A stretch of 62,626 nt of DNA from Streptomyces sp. SID12488 (GTDB taxonomy: Bacteria > Actinomycetota > Actinomycetes > Streptomycetales > Streptomycetaceae): NCBI RefSeq assembly GCF_010548275.1, contig NZ_JAAGLT010000043.1:1-62626 (forward strand), given 5' to 3'. Below, piece by piece: positions 23,532 through 30,975 of the stretch. Each line of letters begins with the position of its first letter. Position 1 is the first letter of the stretch. The translations under genes and the position numbers were made by a program. The notes under the pieces are model-generated. The model saw nothing but the letters and a program-made list of their open reading frames with translations, did no database searches and was not told the DNA's origin.

Positions 23532-24302
23532 TCAGGCCCACTCCACCTCGACCACCCGCGTCTCCACCCGCATCCCCCACGGCACGCGCCACTCCTCTAC
23601 GCACACCGTCCAGTTCTCCTCCCGCCGCGCTCCCGGCCCGATCGGCGCCGGGAGCGGCACGGTCGACTCGATCGTCGCCCAGTCGATGCCGAGCAGGTCG
23701 ATGATGTGCGTGCCGAAGGTGACCGTGCCCGAACGCACCGGTGAGCCACCGGTGTTGTGGAAGGCGAGCGTCACCTTCTCGCACCAGCGCTTGTCCGTGG
23801 CCTCGTGTACCGGCGCACCCGTGATCAGGTGAGCGGGACCGACGGGTGGCGACGGCGACGATGCCGTCGGCGTCGGTACCGGTGCCGCTGTTGGAATGGA
23901 GGTCGAGGTCGAGGTCGACGCCGAGGTAGGAGTCCGCGTGTGAGACGCCGAATTCGTGCTCGTACGAGCCGAGTTGGAGTTCTCCACCGGAACGGTCGGC
24001 GATCCGGGCACCGTTGCGGAGGTGCGCGGCCGACTCTCCTGCCCAGGGGGCGAGTTGGGCACCGCCGTCTCCGACTCGGGTCCCTCCAGCGGTACGAACG
24101 TCACCTCCCCGGTGGGAGCAACCGCCGTACCGCCGATCGCCGGTCGCTCGACCGGGACGTACGCCTCGTCGCGTCCGCCGCTGACCCCGCACGCCGCCAA
24201 CAGCCCTGTGAGGGCGCAGATCACGACGGCCGCCGAGGTGGTCAGGGCGATGGCGCCCCGGCGGTCGTGCGTCGTATGCGTCGCGCGGGTCTGTCGAAGC
24301 AT
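23532..24302 (-). CDS. Secreted lipoprotein, function unknown
   Basis: A 256-aa protein with a signal peptide (hydrophobic residues about 17-37) ending in lipobox LLAAC, so the mature N-terminal Cys would be lipidated outside the membrane. A long Ser/Thr/Pro-rich spacer (about 50-155, including a TSTSTS run) leads to a C-terminal beta-rich domain of about 100 residues with two Cys (KRWCEKVTL, WTVCVEEW) that could pair. The C-terminal domain is not one I recognise. It lies convergent to the UTRA gene and 90 bp downstream of the sigN-like gene. Confidence 0.75.
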   Translation of the reverse strand: MLRQTRATHTTHDRRGAIALTTSAAVVICALTGLLAACGVSGGRDEAYVPVERPAIGGTAVAPTGEVTFVPLEGPESETAVPNSPPGQESRPRTSATVPGSPTVPVENSNSARTSTNSASHTRTPTSASTSTSTSIPTAAPVPTPTASSPSPPVGPAHLITGAPVHEATDKRWCEKVTLAFHNTGGSPVRSGTVTFGTHIIDLLGIDWATIESTVPLPAPIGPGARREENWTVCVEEWRVPWGMRVETRVVEVEWA

Positions 24303-24394
24303 CGCGTCATCGTCGCTGATGCTCCGTCAGAAGTGAACCCTCAGGAGCCTCCAGCGACCCCACAACGAGCCCGCAGTGACCCCACACCGACCCC

Positions 24395-25312
24395 TCAGTC
24401 GGAGATCAGGCCCTCGCGGAGCTGGGACAGGGTTCGGGTCAGGAGGCGTGACACGTGCATCTGGGAGATGCCGACCTCCTCGCCGATCTGCGACTGGGTC
24501 ATGTTGGCGAAGAAGCGCAGCATGATGATCCGGCGCTCACGGGGCGGGAGTTTGGCCAGCAGCGGCTTCAGGGACTCGCGGTACTCCACGCCCTCCAGCG
24601 CCGTGTCCTCGTAGCCGAGGCGGTCGGCCAGGGAACCCTCGCCGCCGTCGTCCTCCAGGGCCGGGGAGTCCAGGGACGAGGCCGTGTACGCGTTGCCGAC
24701 CGCGAGGCCGTCGACCACGTCCTCCTCGGACACGCCCAGGACCACGGCGAGTTCGGGCACCGTGGGGGAGCGGTCCAGCTTCTGGGCGAGTTCGTCGCTG
24801 GCCTTGGTGAGGGCCAGGCGCAGTTCCTGCAGGCGGCGCGGCACACGCACCGACCACGACGTGTCGCGGAAGAAGCGCTTGATCTCGCCCACGACCGTCG
24901 GCATCGCGAACGTCGGGAACTCGACGCCGCGTTCGCAGTCGAAGCGGTCGATCGCCTTGATCAGGCCGATGGTGCCGACCTGGACGATGTCCTCCATCGG
25001 CTCGTTCCGGGAGCGGAAGCGGGCCGCCGCGTACCGGACGAGGGGGAGGTTCAGCTCGATGAGGGTGTCCCGGACGTACGCACGCTCGGGGCTGTTCTCG
25101 TCGAGGGCGGCGAGCCGCAGGAACAGGGAACGGGACAGCGTGCGGGTGTCGATGGCACCCGTGGCCGGTGGAGCGGGCGGGAGGGCCTGGGTGGCCGGGG
25201 CTGCCTCTGCCTCGACCTCCACTACGAGGGCCGGGACGTCGTGAAGCTCGGCGGGCGCCGACTCGCTCTTTGTGAGCGTGAGCACCTTGGAGCTGCCCTG
25301 GTCTGCGGACAT
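24395..25312 (-). CDS. sigN: SigB/SigF-family RNA polymerase sigma factor, SigN-like
   Basis: A 305-aa group 3 sigma factor. Region 2 has PLVRYAAARFRSRNEPMEDI, then VQVGTIGLIKAIDRFDCERG and FPTFAMPTVVGEIKRFFRDT. Region 3 has RDTSWSVRVPRRLQELRLAL. Region 4.2 has MTQSQIGEEVGISQMHVSRL. The N-terminal 50 residues are variable. In S. coelicolor the adjacent pair sigF and sigN has this arrangement, and this gene corresponds to sigN by order and similarity. That assignment is from memory. ATG 25312 follows AAAGGGGG. It is 314 bp from the sigF-like gene, so it probably has its own promoter. Confidence 0.85.
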   Translation of the reverse strand: MSADQGSSKVLTLTKSESAPAELHDVPALVVEVEAEAAPATQALPPAPPATGAIDTRTLSRSLFLRLAALDENSPERAYVRDTLIELNLPLVRYAAARFRSRNEPMEDIVQVGTIGLIKAIDRFDCERGVEFPTFAMPTVVGEIKRFFRDTSWSVRVPRRLQELRLALTKASDELAQKLDRSPTVPELAVVLGVSEEDVVDGLAVGNAYTASSLDSPALEDDGGEGSLADRLGYEDTALEGVEYRESLKPLLAKLPPRERRIIMLRFFANMTQSQIGEEVGISQMHVSRLLTRTLSQLREGLISD

Positions 25313-25626
25313 GCCACCCCCTTTGGGTCGCGGACGGTCGCGGCGGACGTTCCGATCTGAGGAACGCAGCCTTCACCTGAATACCGGAGCCGGAGCCACG
25401 GCAAACGCTCTTCACGGAGAATGTCACATGTCGGCAACACGCTGTAGTTACATGTCGACATGTGGGACGCGAATCCGCCCTGGAAAAAGGGGGTCTGGCA
25501 GTTTTTAACCCTAGAAATGTCGGGAAGTACGTCACTGAGTGATTCGCTCTCCCAGGTGACGACTCGCTCCTGTATCCGGTTACGTCCCCGGCGACGCAAC
25601 CGACCGCGCCCCGACCGCGCCCTCGG
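25313..25626. other. 314-bp spacer between two sigma-factor genes, with palindromes
   Basis: No gene is seen. The perfect 14-bp palindrome ACATGTCGACATGT (25449-25462) and another ACATGTCG (25423-25430) lie about 140 bp and 115 bp upstream of the sigN-like start. Being well upstream of the gene, they look like regulator sites controlling sigN-like transcription. Confidence 0.55.
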
Positions 25627-26481
25627 CTACGCCTCGACGCGGTTCGCGGAGCGCAGTCGCGCGAAGCTACGGGCCAGTAGCCGGGACACGTGCATCTGGG
25701 AGACGCCCAGTTCCGCGCTGATCTGCGACTGGGTGAGGTTGCTGTAGTAACGCAGCAGCAGGATGCGCTGTTCGCGTTCCGGGAGCTGGACCAGGAGATG
25801 GCGGACCAGGTCGCGGTGTTCCACGCCGTCCAGCGCGGGATCCTCGAAGCCGAGGCGGTCGACCAGACCCGGAAGTCCGTCGCCCTCCTGGGCGGCCTCC
25901 AGCGAGGTCGCGTGGTACGAGCGGCCGGCCTCGATGCAGGACAGCACGTCCTCCTCGCTGATCCGCAGATGCTCGGCGATCTCGCCGGTCGTCGGAATGC
26001 GCCCGAACGCCGTCGTCAGGTCCTCCGTCGCCCCGGTGACCTGCACCCACAGCTCGTGCAGTCGGCGCGGTACGTGGACGGTGCGGACGTTGTCCCTGAA
26101 GTACCGCTTGATCTCGCCGATGACGGTCGGCATCGCGAACGTCGGGAACTGCACACCCCGGTCCGGGTCGAACCGGTCGATGGCGTTGATCAGCCCGATG
26201 GTGCCGACCTGGACGACGTCCTCCATCGGCTCGTTGCGGGAGCGGAAGCGGGCGGCTGCGTAGCGCACGAGCGGGATGTTCGCCTCGATGAGCGCCCCCC
26301 GCACGCGGTTGTGCTCCGGCGTACCCGGCTCCATCATCTTGAGCTGGCCGAAGAGCACCTGGGTGAGGGCCCGGGTGTCAGCGCCTCGGCTCCGTTGGGG
26401 GGCGGGCTCCTGAGGTGCGGCTTCCTGGGCAGCGGCTTCTCGGGCAGTGGCTTCCTGGGGTGGCGCAGTACTGGCCGACAC
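25627..26481 (-). CDS. sigF: SigB/SigF-family RNA polymerase sigma factor, SigF-like
   Basis: A 284-aa sigma factor with the same architecture as its neighbour: PMEDVVQVGTIGLINAIDRF and MPTVIGEIKRYFRDN in region 2, HVPRRLHELWVQV in region 3, and LTQSQISAELGVSQMHVSRL in region 4. The RGADTRALTQVLFGQL start and overall length fit Streptomyces SigF, which acts late in spore maturation. GTG 26481 is chosen because VSAST-type N-termini and about 287 aa fit SigF. The open frame continues to TTG 26532 through three 12-bp repeats. Group 3 sigmas of this kind are usually held by anti-sigma factors; none lies nearby. Confidence 0.85.
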   Translation of the reverse strand: MSASTAPPQEATAREAAAQEAAPQEPAPQRSRGADTRALTQVLFGQLKMMEPGTPEHNRVRGALIEANIPLVRYAAARFRSRNEPMEDVVQVGTIGLINAIDRFDPDRGVQFPTFAMPTVIGEIKRYFRDNVRTVHVPRRLHELWVQVTGATEDLTTAFGRIPTTGEIAEHLRISEEDVLSCIEAGRSYHATSLEAAQEGDGLPGLVDRLGFEDPALDGVEHRDLVRHLLVQLPEREQRILLLRYYSNLTQSQISAELGVSQMHVSRLLARSFARLRSANRVEA

Positions 26482-26497
26482 GGTCAAGGCCACCTCT

Positions 26498-26532
26498 TCA
26501 TCGGTCAACTCATCGGTCAACTCATCCGTCAA
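26498..26532 (-). repeat. Three 12-bp tandem repeats before sigF-like start
   Basis: GATGAGTTGACC-type units are repeated about three times just upstream of the preferred start. In frame they would encode TDEL repeats if translation began at TTG 26532. They could be leader DNA or a real N-terminal extension. Confidence 0.6.
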
Positions 26533-26617
26533 AAGCGGTCATAGCATCACAAGACATGTGCACTGTGTGCAAGCACCCCATAACACCGTGTTGAGGGAGA
26601 GTTGGCCCATAAGACGT

Positions 26618-26647
26618 AAAAAACCCCACACCGTTCCGGTGCGGGGT
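26618..26647 (-). terminator. Rho-independent terminator of the Dabb gene
   Basis: On the minus strand an 11-bp stem (one G-U pair) with a GAA loop (26623-26647) is followed by T6 (26618-26623). It lies 24 bp after the Dabb stop codon and is one of the few canonical U-tract terminators here. Confidence 0.9.
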
Positions 26648-26670
26648 CGTCGCCTGTGCGGCCGTACGGC

Positions 26671-26964
26671 TCAGAACTCGTAGTCGGCGATCACCCAGGT
26701 GGCGAACTCGCGCCACGGTCCGGCAGCCGCCTGATGGGCCGGGTGTTCCAGGTACCTGACCAGCGCGTCCTTGTCCTCGACCGCCGAGTTGATCGCGAAG
26801 TCGTAGGCGATGGGGCGGTCGGTGATGTTCCAGGCGCACTCCCAGAAGCGGAGTTCACCGATCTGGCCGGGCAGGGCACGGAAGGCCTCGACACCCGCCA
26901 TGACCCGCGGTTCGTCGCGCTGGACGCCCTCGTTGAGCTTGAAGAGGACCAGATGGCGGATCAC
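26671..26964 (-). CDS. Dabb (stress-responsive alpha/beta barrel) domain protein
   Basis: A 97-aa protein that is a single Dabb ferredoxin-like domain: IRHLVLFKL at the start, AYDFAINSAVEDKDALVRYL, and HPAHQAA near the end. Such proteins dimerise into a barrel. Some are cyclases or decarboxylases, but many have no known reaction. GTG 26964 is preceded by GGGGAG at good spacing. It follows the small membrane protein gene by 32 bp on the same strand. Confidence 0.88.
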   Translation of the reverse strand: MIRHLVLFKLNEGVQRDEPRVMAGVEAFRALPGQIGELRFWECAWNITDRPIAYDFAINSAVEDKDALVRYLEHPAHQAAAGPWREFATWVIADYEF

Positions 26965-26996
26965 ATGTACTCCCCGGCTGCTGCTTGGGCTGGCTG

Positions 26997-27173
26997 CTAC
27001 TGGGCGCCGTCGGCGACCCAGGTCATGAAGTCGCCTATGGCGCTGGCCGCGTTCGAGATGCCTTCGAAGGCTATCTCGACGTACTCGGCCGCCCCTTTGG
27101 GGTCCGTGATGATCACGTACGCCACGAAGACCACGACCGCGTAGACGGCGATCTTCTTCGCATTCACCGCCAC
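26997..27173 (-). CDS. Small single-pass membrane protein
   Basis: A 58-aa protein starting at GTG 27173, five bases after GGAGG. A Lys-Lys pair precedes one hydrophobic helix (about residues 7-22, IAVYAVVVFVAYVII), followed by an amphipathic tail (AAEYVEIAFEGISNAASAIG). The open frame extends backwards through the tRNA-Ser gene, but only this part can be real. It is probably co-transcribed with the Dabb gene. No function is known to me. Confidence 0.65.
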   Translation of the reverse strand: MAVNAKKIAVYAVVVFVAYVIITDPKGAAEYVEIAFEGISNAASAIGDFMTWVADGAQ

Positions 27174-27233
27174 GGCGGCCTCCCCCTCGGACCCGACCAG
27201 ACCGGACCGCACGACACCCGACAGATGTCGCAC

Positions 27234-27263
27234 GAAGGGCCCCGCCGTCCGGCGAGGCCCTTC
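27234..27263 (-). terminator. Hairpin terminator after tRNA-Ser(CGA)
   Basis: The 13-base arms 27234-27246 and 27251-27263 pair with one mismatch around GTCC. The hairpin starts 6 bases past the tRNA 3' end on the minus strand. Confidence 0.8.
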
Positions 27264-27268
27264 TACAG

Positions 27269-27353
27269 CGGTAGCGGAGGGATTTGAACCCTCGGTGACT
27301 TGCGCCACACTCGCTTTCGAGGCGAGCTCCTTCGGCCGCTCGGACACGCTACC
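27269..27353 (-). tRNA. tRNA-Ser (anticodon CGA)
   Basis: On the minus strand, acceptor arms GGTAGCG and CGCTACC pair with discriminator G. The anticodon stem CTCGC/GCGAG encloses CTCGAAA, giving CGA (reads UCG). A long variable arm and GGTTCAAATCC T-arm confirm a type II serine tRNA. CCA is not encoded. Confidence 0.96.
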
Positions 27354-27420
27354 GAGGGGAACCTTACAGCAAGCTGCGGCATGGTCCGAAATCCGTTTAT
27401 CGGCGGCCCCCGCCGGTGAA

Positions 27421-27873
27421 TCAGCGGTCGGTCGGCGGTCGGCGGTCGTGGCGGAAGAAGGTGGTGAGGAGGCCGGCACAGTCGTCCGCGAGGACGCCGC
27501 CGATCACCTCGGGGCGGTGGTTGAGCCGGCGGTCGCGTACGACGTCCCAGAGGGAGCCGGCCGCGCCCGCCTTCTCGTCGCGGGCGCCGTAGACGACCCG
27601 GTCGATCCGCGACTGCACGAGGGCGCCCGCGCACATCGTGCAGGGCTCCAGCGTCACGACGAGCGTGCAGCCGGACAGCCGCCACTCGCCGACCTCCGCC
27701 GCGGCCCGCCGGAGCGCGAGGACCTCCGCGTGCGCGGTCGGATCGCCCGTCGCCTCACGCTCGTTGTGGCCGGTCGCGAGCACCGTCGTACCGTCGGCGG
27801 CCAGCACGACGGCGCCGACGGGGACGTCACCGCCCAGGGCGGCCCGCCCGGCCTCGGCCAGGGCGAGCCGCAT
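27421..27873 (-). CDS. tadA: tRNA-specific adenosine deaminase TadA
   Basis: A 150-aa zinc deaminase with the catalytic HAE motif (His48, Glu50) and PCTMC (Cys78, Cys81), plus GDVPVGAVVL and RVVYGARDEKAGAAGS. TadA converts A34 of tRNA-Arg(ACG) to inosine; that tRNA is at 3652-3724. The ATG at 27873 may not be the true start: the frame upstream (PVREPWRAA) looks like the normal TadA N-terminus, and no ATG or GTG precedes it, so a CTG near 27924 is possible. It lies just downstream of its partner gene. Confidence 0.93.
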   Translation of the reverse strand: MRLALAEAGRAALGGDVPVGAVVLAADGTTVLATGHNEREATGDPTAHAEVLALRRAAAEVGEWRLSGCTLVVTLEPCTMCAGALVQSRIDRVVYGARDEKAGAAGSLWDVVRDRRLNHRPEVIGGVLADDCAGLLTTFFRHDRRPPTDR

Positions 27874-27935
27874 CGCGGCCCGCCACGGCTCACGTACGGG
27901 GTCGGGCGCCCCCTCGTCGATCAGGCCCTCTCGGC

Positions 27936-28499
27936 TCAGCGCACCGTCTCCAGGACCTCCGACGCCCCCAGGGCCTCGGCGATCGCGCTCAGCGCGTCGT
28001 CGGCGTCCAGGGCGCGCAGTTCCTTCTCGCCGACGCCGAGGTCGACGAGGATCACGGGGTCCCCCACGGGGCCGTGCGGCACCGCGTCGGCGGGGGCGAT
28101 GGTCTCGTCGTCGTCGGCGGAGTCGGCGTCGGTGTCCGGATCGGCGTCCGACTCACCGTCCTCGGTGCCGTCGAGGTCGAGGACGAGGGCGTCGAGATCC
28201 GGTTCGTCGGCGTCCGGATCACGGCCGAGCAGCTCGGCCGTGAGCAGGATCTCACCGTACGAACTACGGGAAGCGGCGGCGGCGTCCGAGACGTAGATCC
28301 GGGGGTCGTCCTCGCCGTCGATGCGGACGACGCCGAACCAGGCGTCCTCCTGCTCGATGAGCACCAGCACCGTGTCGTCCTCGGGGGAGGCTTCACGGGC
28401 CAGTTCGGCCAGGTCCGACAGGGTTTCCACATCGTCGAGCTCTGTGTCGCTCGCTTCCCACCCGTCTTCGGTGCGCGCGAGCACTGCGGCGAAGTACAC
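27936..28499 (-). CDS. tRNA adenosine deaminase-associated protein
   Basis: A 187-aa acidic protein of the actinobacterial family found next to tadA. It has MYFAAVLARTEDGWEASD and TLSDLAELAREASPEDD, then EDAWFGVVRIDGEDDPRIYV. A very acidic linker with Asp/Glu repeats (about residues 110-140) joins a C-terminal segment (DPVILVDLGVGEKELRALD). The biochemical role is unknown. Conserved linkage to tadA suggests work with the deaminase or wobble-inosine synthesis. Stop to tadA ATG is about 60 bp. Confidence 0.85.
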   Translation of the reverse strand: MYFAAVLARTEDGWEASDTELDDVETLSDLAELAREASPEDDTVLVLIEQEDAWFGVVRIDGEDDPRIYVSDAAAASRSSYGEILLTAELLGRDPDADEPDLDALVLDLDGTEDGESDADPDTDADSADDDETIAPADAVPHGPVGDPVILVDLGVGEKELRALDADDALSAIAEALGASEVLETVR

Positions 28500-28760
28500 C
28501 GTGACTCTCCCACTGTTCCTAGGCGTGCCCGTTGGGGGTCCCCCCGGCGGAGGTTACGGGCGGGGAAGGCTGTTCGCCGAGCCCCACCACTCGGCATCGT
28601 GGCAGAAACGGAGCGTTCAGGGGACGTCTTCTGCACCCTGTGTCCGGCTCTTTTGATCGGTTGTCAGCTGAGCCCTTCAGCAGCGCTCGTGTTGCCGCCA
28701 CCAGCGGATCGTAACCGGCTTCCGTCACCGCCCCGCACGGCTACCCCCTCAACGCGCGTA

Positions 28761-28946
28761 CTACCAGCGGAACGTACGCATACGCATGGCGTGGCGAAGG
28801 CGCGCGACCTTGGCGCGGCGGGGCTGGACACGGTCGCGCAACTCGCGGGCCTCGGTCAGCTCGCGCAGGAAGACGGCCCGGCGCCGACGCCTCTCGGCCT
28901 CGGTCTCCGACGCCTTCCGGTCCCGGTCGGGTTCATGGTCAGGCAT
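28761..28946 (-). CDS. Small basic protein, function unknown
   Basis: A 61-aa, strongly charged protein from ATG 28946 (GGGGGTG upstream). It is Arg/Glu-rich and mostly helical (EAERRRRRAVFLRELTEARE), ending in Arg-Met-Arg-Thr-Phe-Arg-Trp, and may bind nucleic acid or form a coiled coil. It is divergent from upp, 166 bp apart. Recognised only as a plausible conserved hypothetical. Confidence 0.6.
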   Translation of the reverse strand: MPDHEPDRDRKASETEAERRRRRAVFLRELTEARELRDRVQPRRAKVARLRHAMRMRTFRW

Positions 28947-29112
28947 GGGCAGACACCCCCAATCCGTCCCTCCACCTTCCCTCCGTCGGGCGGTTTGATG
29001 CCAGCGGAAGGGTGAGGGGGAGTGAAGGTGCTGTACGGGGAAGCGGAACCGCTGTAAGGGGGCGGGGCCGCTCCGCGGGACCCCGGCTACTGTCCCGGCT
29101 ACTGTTAGGGAC

Positions 29113-29748
29113 ATGCGTCTCCACGTCGTCGACCACCCTCTGGTCGCCCACAAGCTCACCACGCTGCGCGACCAGCGCACCGACTCCGCGACCTTCCGCC
29201 GTCTCGCCGACGAGCTGGTCACCCTGCTCGCCTACGAGGCCACGCGCGACGTGCGTACCGAACAGGTCGACATCACGACGCCGGTCGCCCCGACCACAGG
29301 CGTCAAGCTGTCCTACCCGCGCCCGCTGGTGGTGCCGATCCTGCGGGCCGGTCTCGGCATGCTGGACGGCATGGTCCGGCTGCTGCCGACCGCCGAGGTG
29401 GGCTTCATGGGCATGGTGCGCGACGAGGAGACGCTCCAGGCGTCCACGTACGCCACCCGCATGCCGGAGGACCTCTCCGGGCGCCAGGTGTACGTCCTCG
29501 ACCCGATGCTCGCCACCGGCGGCACCCTGGTCGCCGCGATCCAGGAGCTGATCAAGCGCGGCGCCGACGATGTGACGGCCGTGGTCCTCCTCGCGGCCCC
29601 GGAGGGCGTCGAGGTGATGGAACGCGAGCTGGCGGGCGCCCCGGTCACCGTCGTGACGGCCTCGATCGACGAGCGCCTGAACGAGCACGGCTACATCGTC
29701 CCGGGCCTCGGGGACGCGGGCGACCGGCTGTACGGCGCGGCCGAGTAG
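29113..29748 (+). CDS. upp: Uracil phosphoribosyltransferase
   Basis: A 211-aa protein with all UPRT landmarks: VPILRAGLGMLDG, the PRPP-binding loop DPMLATGGT, and the C-terminal uracil-binding GYIVPGLGDAGDRLYG. It makes UMP from uracil and PRPP in pyrimidine salvage. The length is normal for the family. It starts at ATG 29113 and is monocistronic; the next gene converges on it. Confidence 0.97.
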   Translation: MRLHVVDHPLVAHKLTTLRDQRTDSATFRRLADELVTLLAYEATRDVRTEQVDITTPVAPTTGVKLSYPRPLVVPILRAGLGMLDGMVRLLPTAEVGFMGMVRDEETLQASTYATRMPEDLSGRQVYVLDPMLATGGTLVAAIQELIKRGADDVTAVVLLAAPEGVEVMERELAGAPVTVVTASIDERLNEHGYIVPGLGDAGDRLYGAAE

Positions 29749-29788
29749 CACCGGTACCAATACCAACAGGCAGTACGGAGTACGAGGC

Positions 29789-30439
29789 TCAGCAGCCCTT
29801 CTGGGTGCTGGAGGGCGTCGGCGCGGGACGGGCCAGTGCGGCCAGGGCCTGGTCGGCGTCCTTCTTGCTGGTCAGGGCCGTGAACTTGGTGCCGATGAGC
29901 AGGTCGACCTCGGTGGCCGAGGTGCGCGCGTCGGTCTGCACCTGGGCGCCCGCGAGCTGGGTGCCGAGCACGGGCAGGGCGGCCTGGACGGCCGACTTCG
30001 CGCCGAGCACCATCCCGGCTCCGGCGATCTTCTTGTCGTAGGCCTTGGGCGCGTTGCCGACGTCGCCGATGCGGAAGCCGCGCTTCTTCAGCTCGTCCGC
30101 CGCCTGCTTGGCCAGCCCGCTGCGGGGCGTGGCGTTCAGAACGTTGACGGTGATCCTGCCGGGCTTGGGCAGCGCTCTGGGCGCCGTCGGAGCGGTCGCC
30201 GTCGGGGTTGCCCTGGTGGCGCAGTCCGACTTCGGTCCTGCGGCCGTGGCCTTGCTGCCGCCGCCGGTGAAGACGTCGATGAGCTGCAAGGTACCCCAGC
30301 CGATCAGGCCGAGGGCGGCGACGGAGGCCACGAGTCCGAGTACGAACCTGCGGCGCCCCCGGGGTCGGCGCATCCGCGGGTACTTGTCCCCCGTGATGCG
30401 GTACTGGCCGCCCATTCCGGGGGGAGTCAGCATGCTCAT
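29789..30439 (-). CDS. Membrane-anchored LytR C-terminal-domain protein
   Basis: A 216-aa protein with a basic cytosolic N-terminus (RMRRPRGRRRF), one TM helix (about residues 32-54), an Ala/Thr/Pro linker, and an extracytoplasmic LytR_C domain (about 92-200). The domain contains ITVNVLNATPRSGLAKQAAD and KRGFRIGDVGNAPKAYD. LytR_C domains accompany wall-polymer ligases, but here the catalytic LytR-CpsA-Psr domain is absent. A wall-binding or regulatory role is likely. Confidence 0.85.
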   Translation of the reverse strand: MSMLTPPGMGGQYRITGDKYPRMRRPRGRRRFVLGLVASVAALGLIGWGTLQLIDVFTGGGSKATAAGPKSDCATRATPTATAPTAPRALPKPGRITVNVLNATPRSGLAKQAADELKKRGFRIGDVGNAPKAYDKKIAGAGMVLGAKSAVQAALPVLGTQLAGAQVQTDARTSATEVDLLIGTKFTALTSKKDADQALAALARPAPTPSSTQKGC

Positions 30440-30574
30440 GGGCGCAGCGTAGTGCGCCTGGGCACCGATGCCTACTAAATGATCATTGACCCGGCCGCAG
30501 TACTACCCGAAAGGGCCAATAAGCGTCGCGAGGACGGCCGTCAGGCCATCCATCGGTCCGCCTCGGTCTATCCG

Positions 30575-30871
30575 TCAGTCCATTTCGAGGACGCGGGCGT
30601 GCAGTACCTGGCGTTGCTGGAGGGCCGCCCGGACAGCGCGGTGCAGACCGTCCTCCAGATACAGGTCGCCCTGCCACTTCACGACATGCGCGAAGAGGTC
30701 GCCGTAGAACGTCGAGTCCTCGGCGAGCAGGGTTTCCAGGTCGAGCTGGCCCTTGGTCGTCACGAGCTGATCGAGGCGGACCGGGCGCGGCGCGACGTCC
30801 GCCCACTGCCGGGTGCTTTCCCGGCCGTGGTCGGGGTACGGCCGGCCGTTTCCGATGCGCTTGAAGATCAC
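30575..30871 (-). CDS. VapB-family antitoxin-like protein without a toxin partner
   Basis: A 98-aa protein of a conserved actinobacterial family usually labelled VapB-like antitoxin. It has MIFKRIGNGRPYPDHGRES, then PVRLDQLVTTKGQLDLETLL and HVVKWQGDLYLEDGLHRAVR. No PIN-domain toxin lies on either side; the neighbours are the LytR_C gene and the divergent HerA-like ATPase. The conserved body is unlike a typical AbrB or RHH antitoxin, so the label is weak and a housekeeping role is possible. Start GTG 30871. Confidence 0.7.
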   Translation of the reverse strand: MIFKRIGNGRPYPDHGRESTRQWADVAPRPVRLDQLVTTKGQLDLETLLAEDSTFYGDLFAHVVKWQGDLYLEDGLHRAVRAALQQRQVLHARVLEMD

Positions 30872-30975
30872 ACGGAAAGCCTACCGGTCCAGACGTTCCG
30901 GGCGCAGCCATGGAGACGGAGTGCGACGCTGGAAAAGCTGTAGTAAAGCGGGTCAAACCGGAAGAGGGGTCCGAC

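Noticed and set aside
26997..27479. 160-codon frame running through tRNA-Ser(CGA)
   Set aside because: A tRNA gene lies inside it; only the last 58 codons, with an RBS and membrane helix, are kept.
28519..28728. 69-codon minus-strand frame starting MTEAGYDPLVAATRALL
   Set aside because: The start looks protein-like but there is no convincing RBS and the second half is Pro/Arg/Gly-rich; could be a fragment, not supported as a gene.
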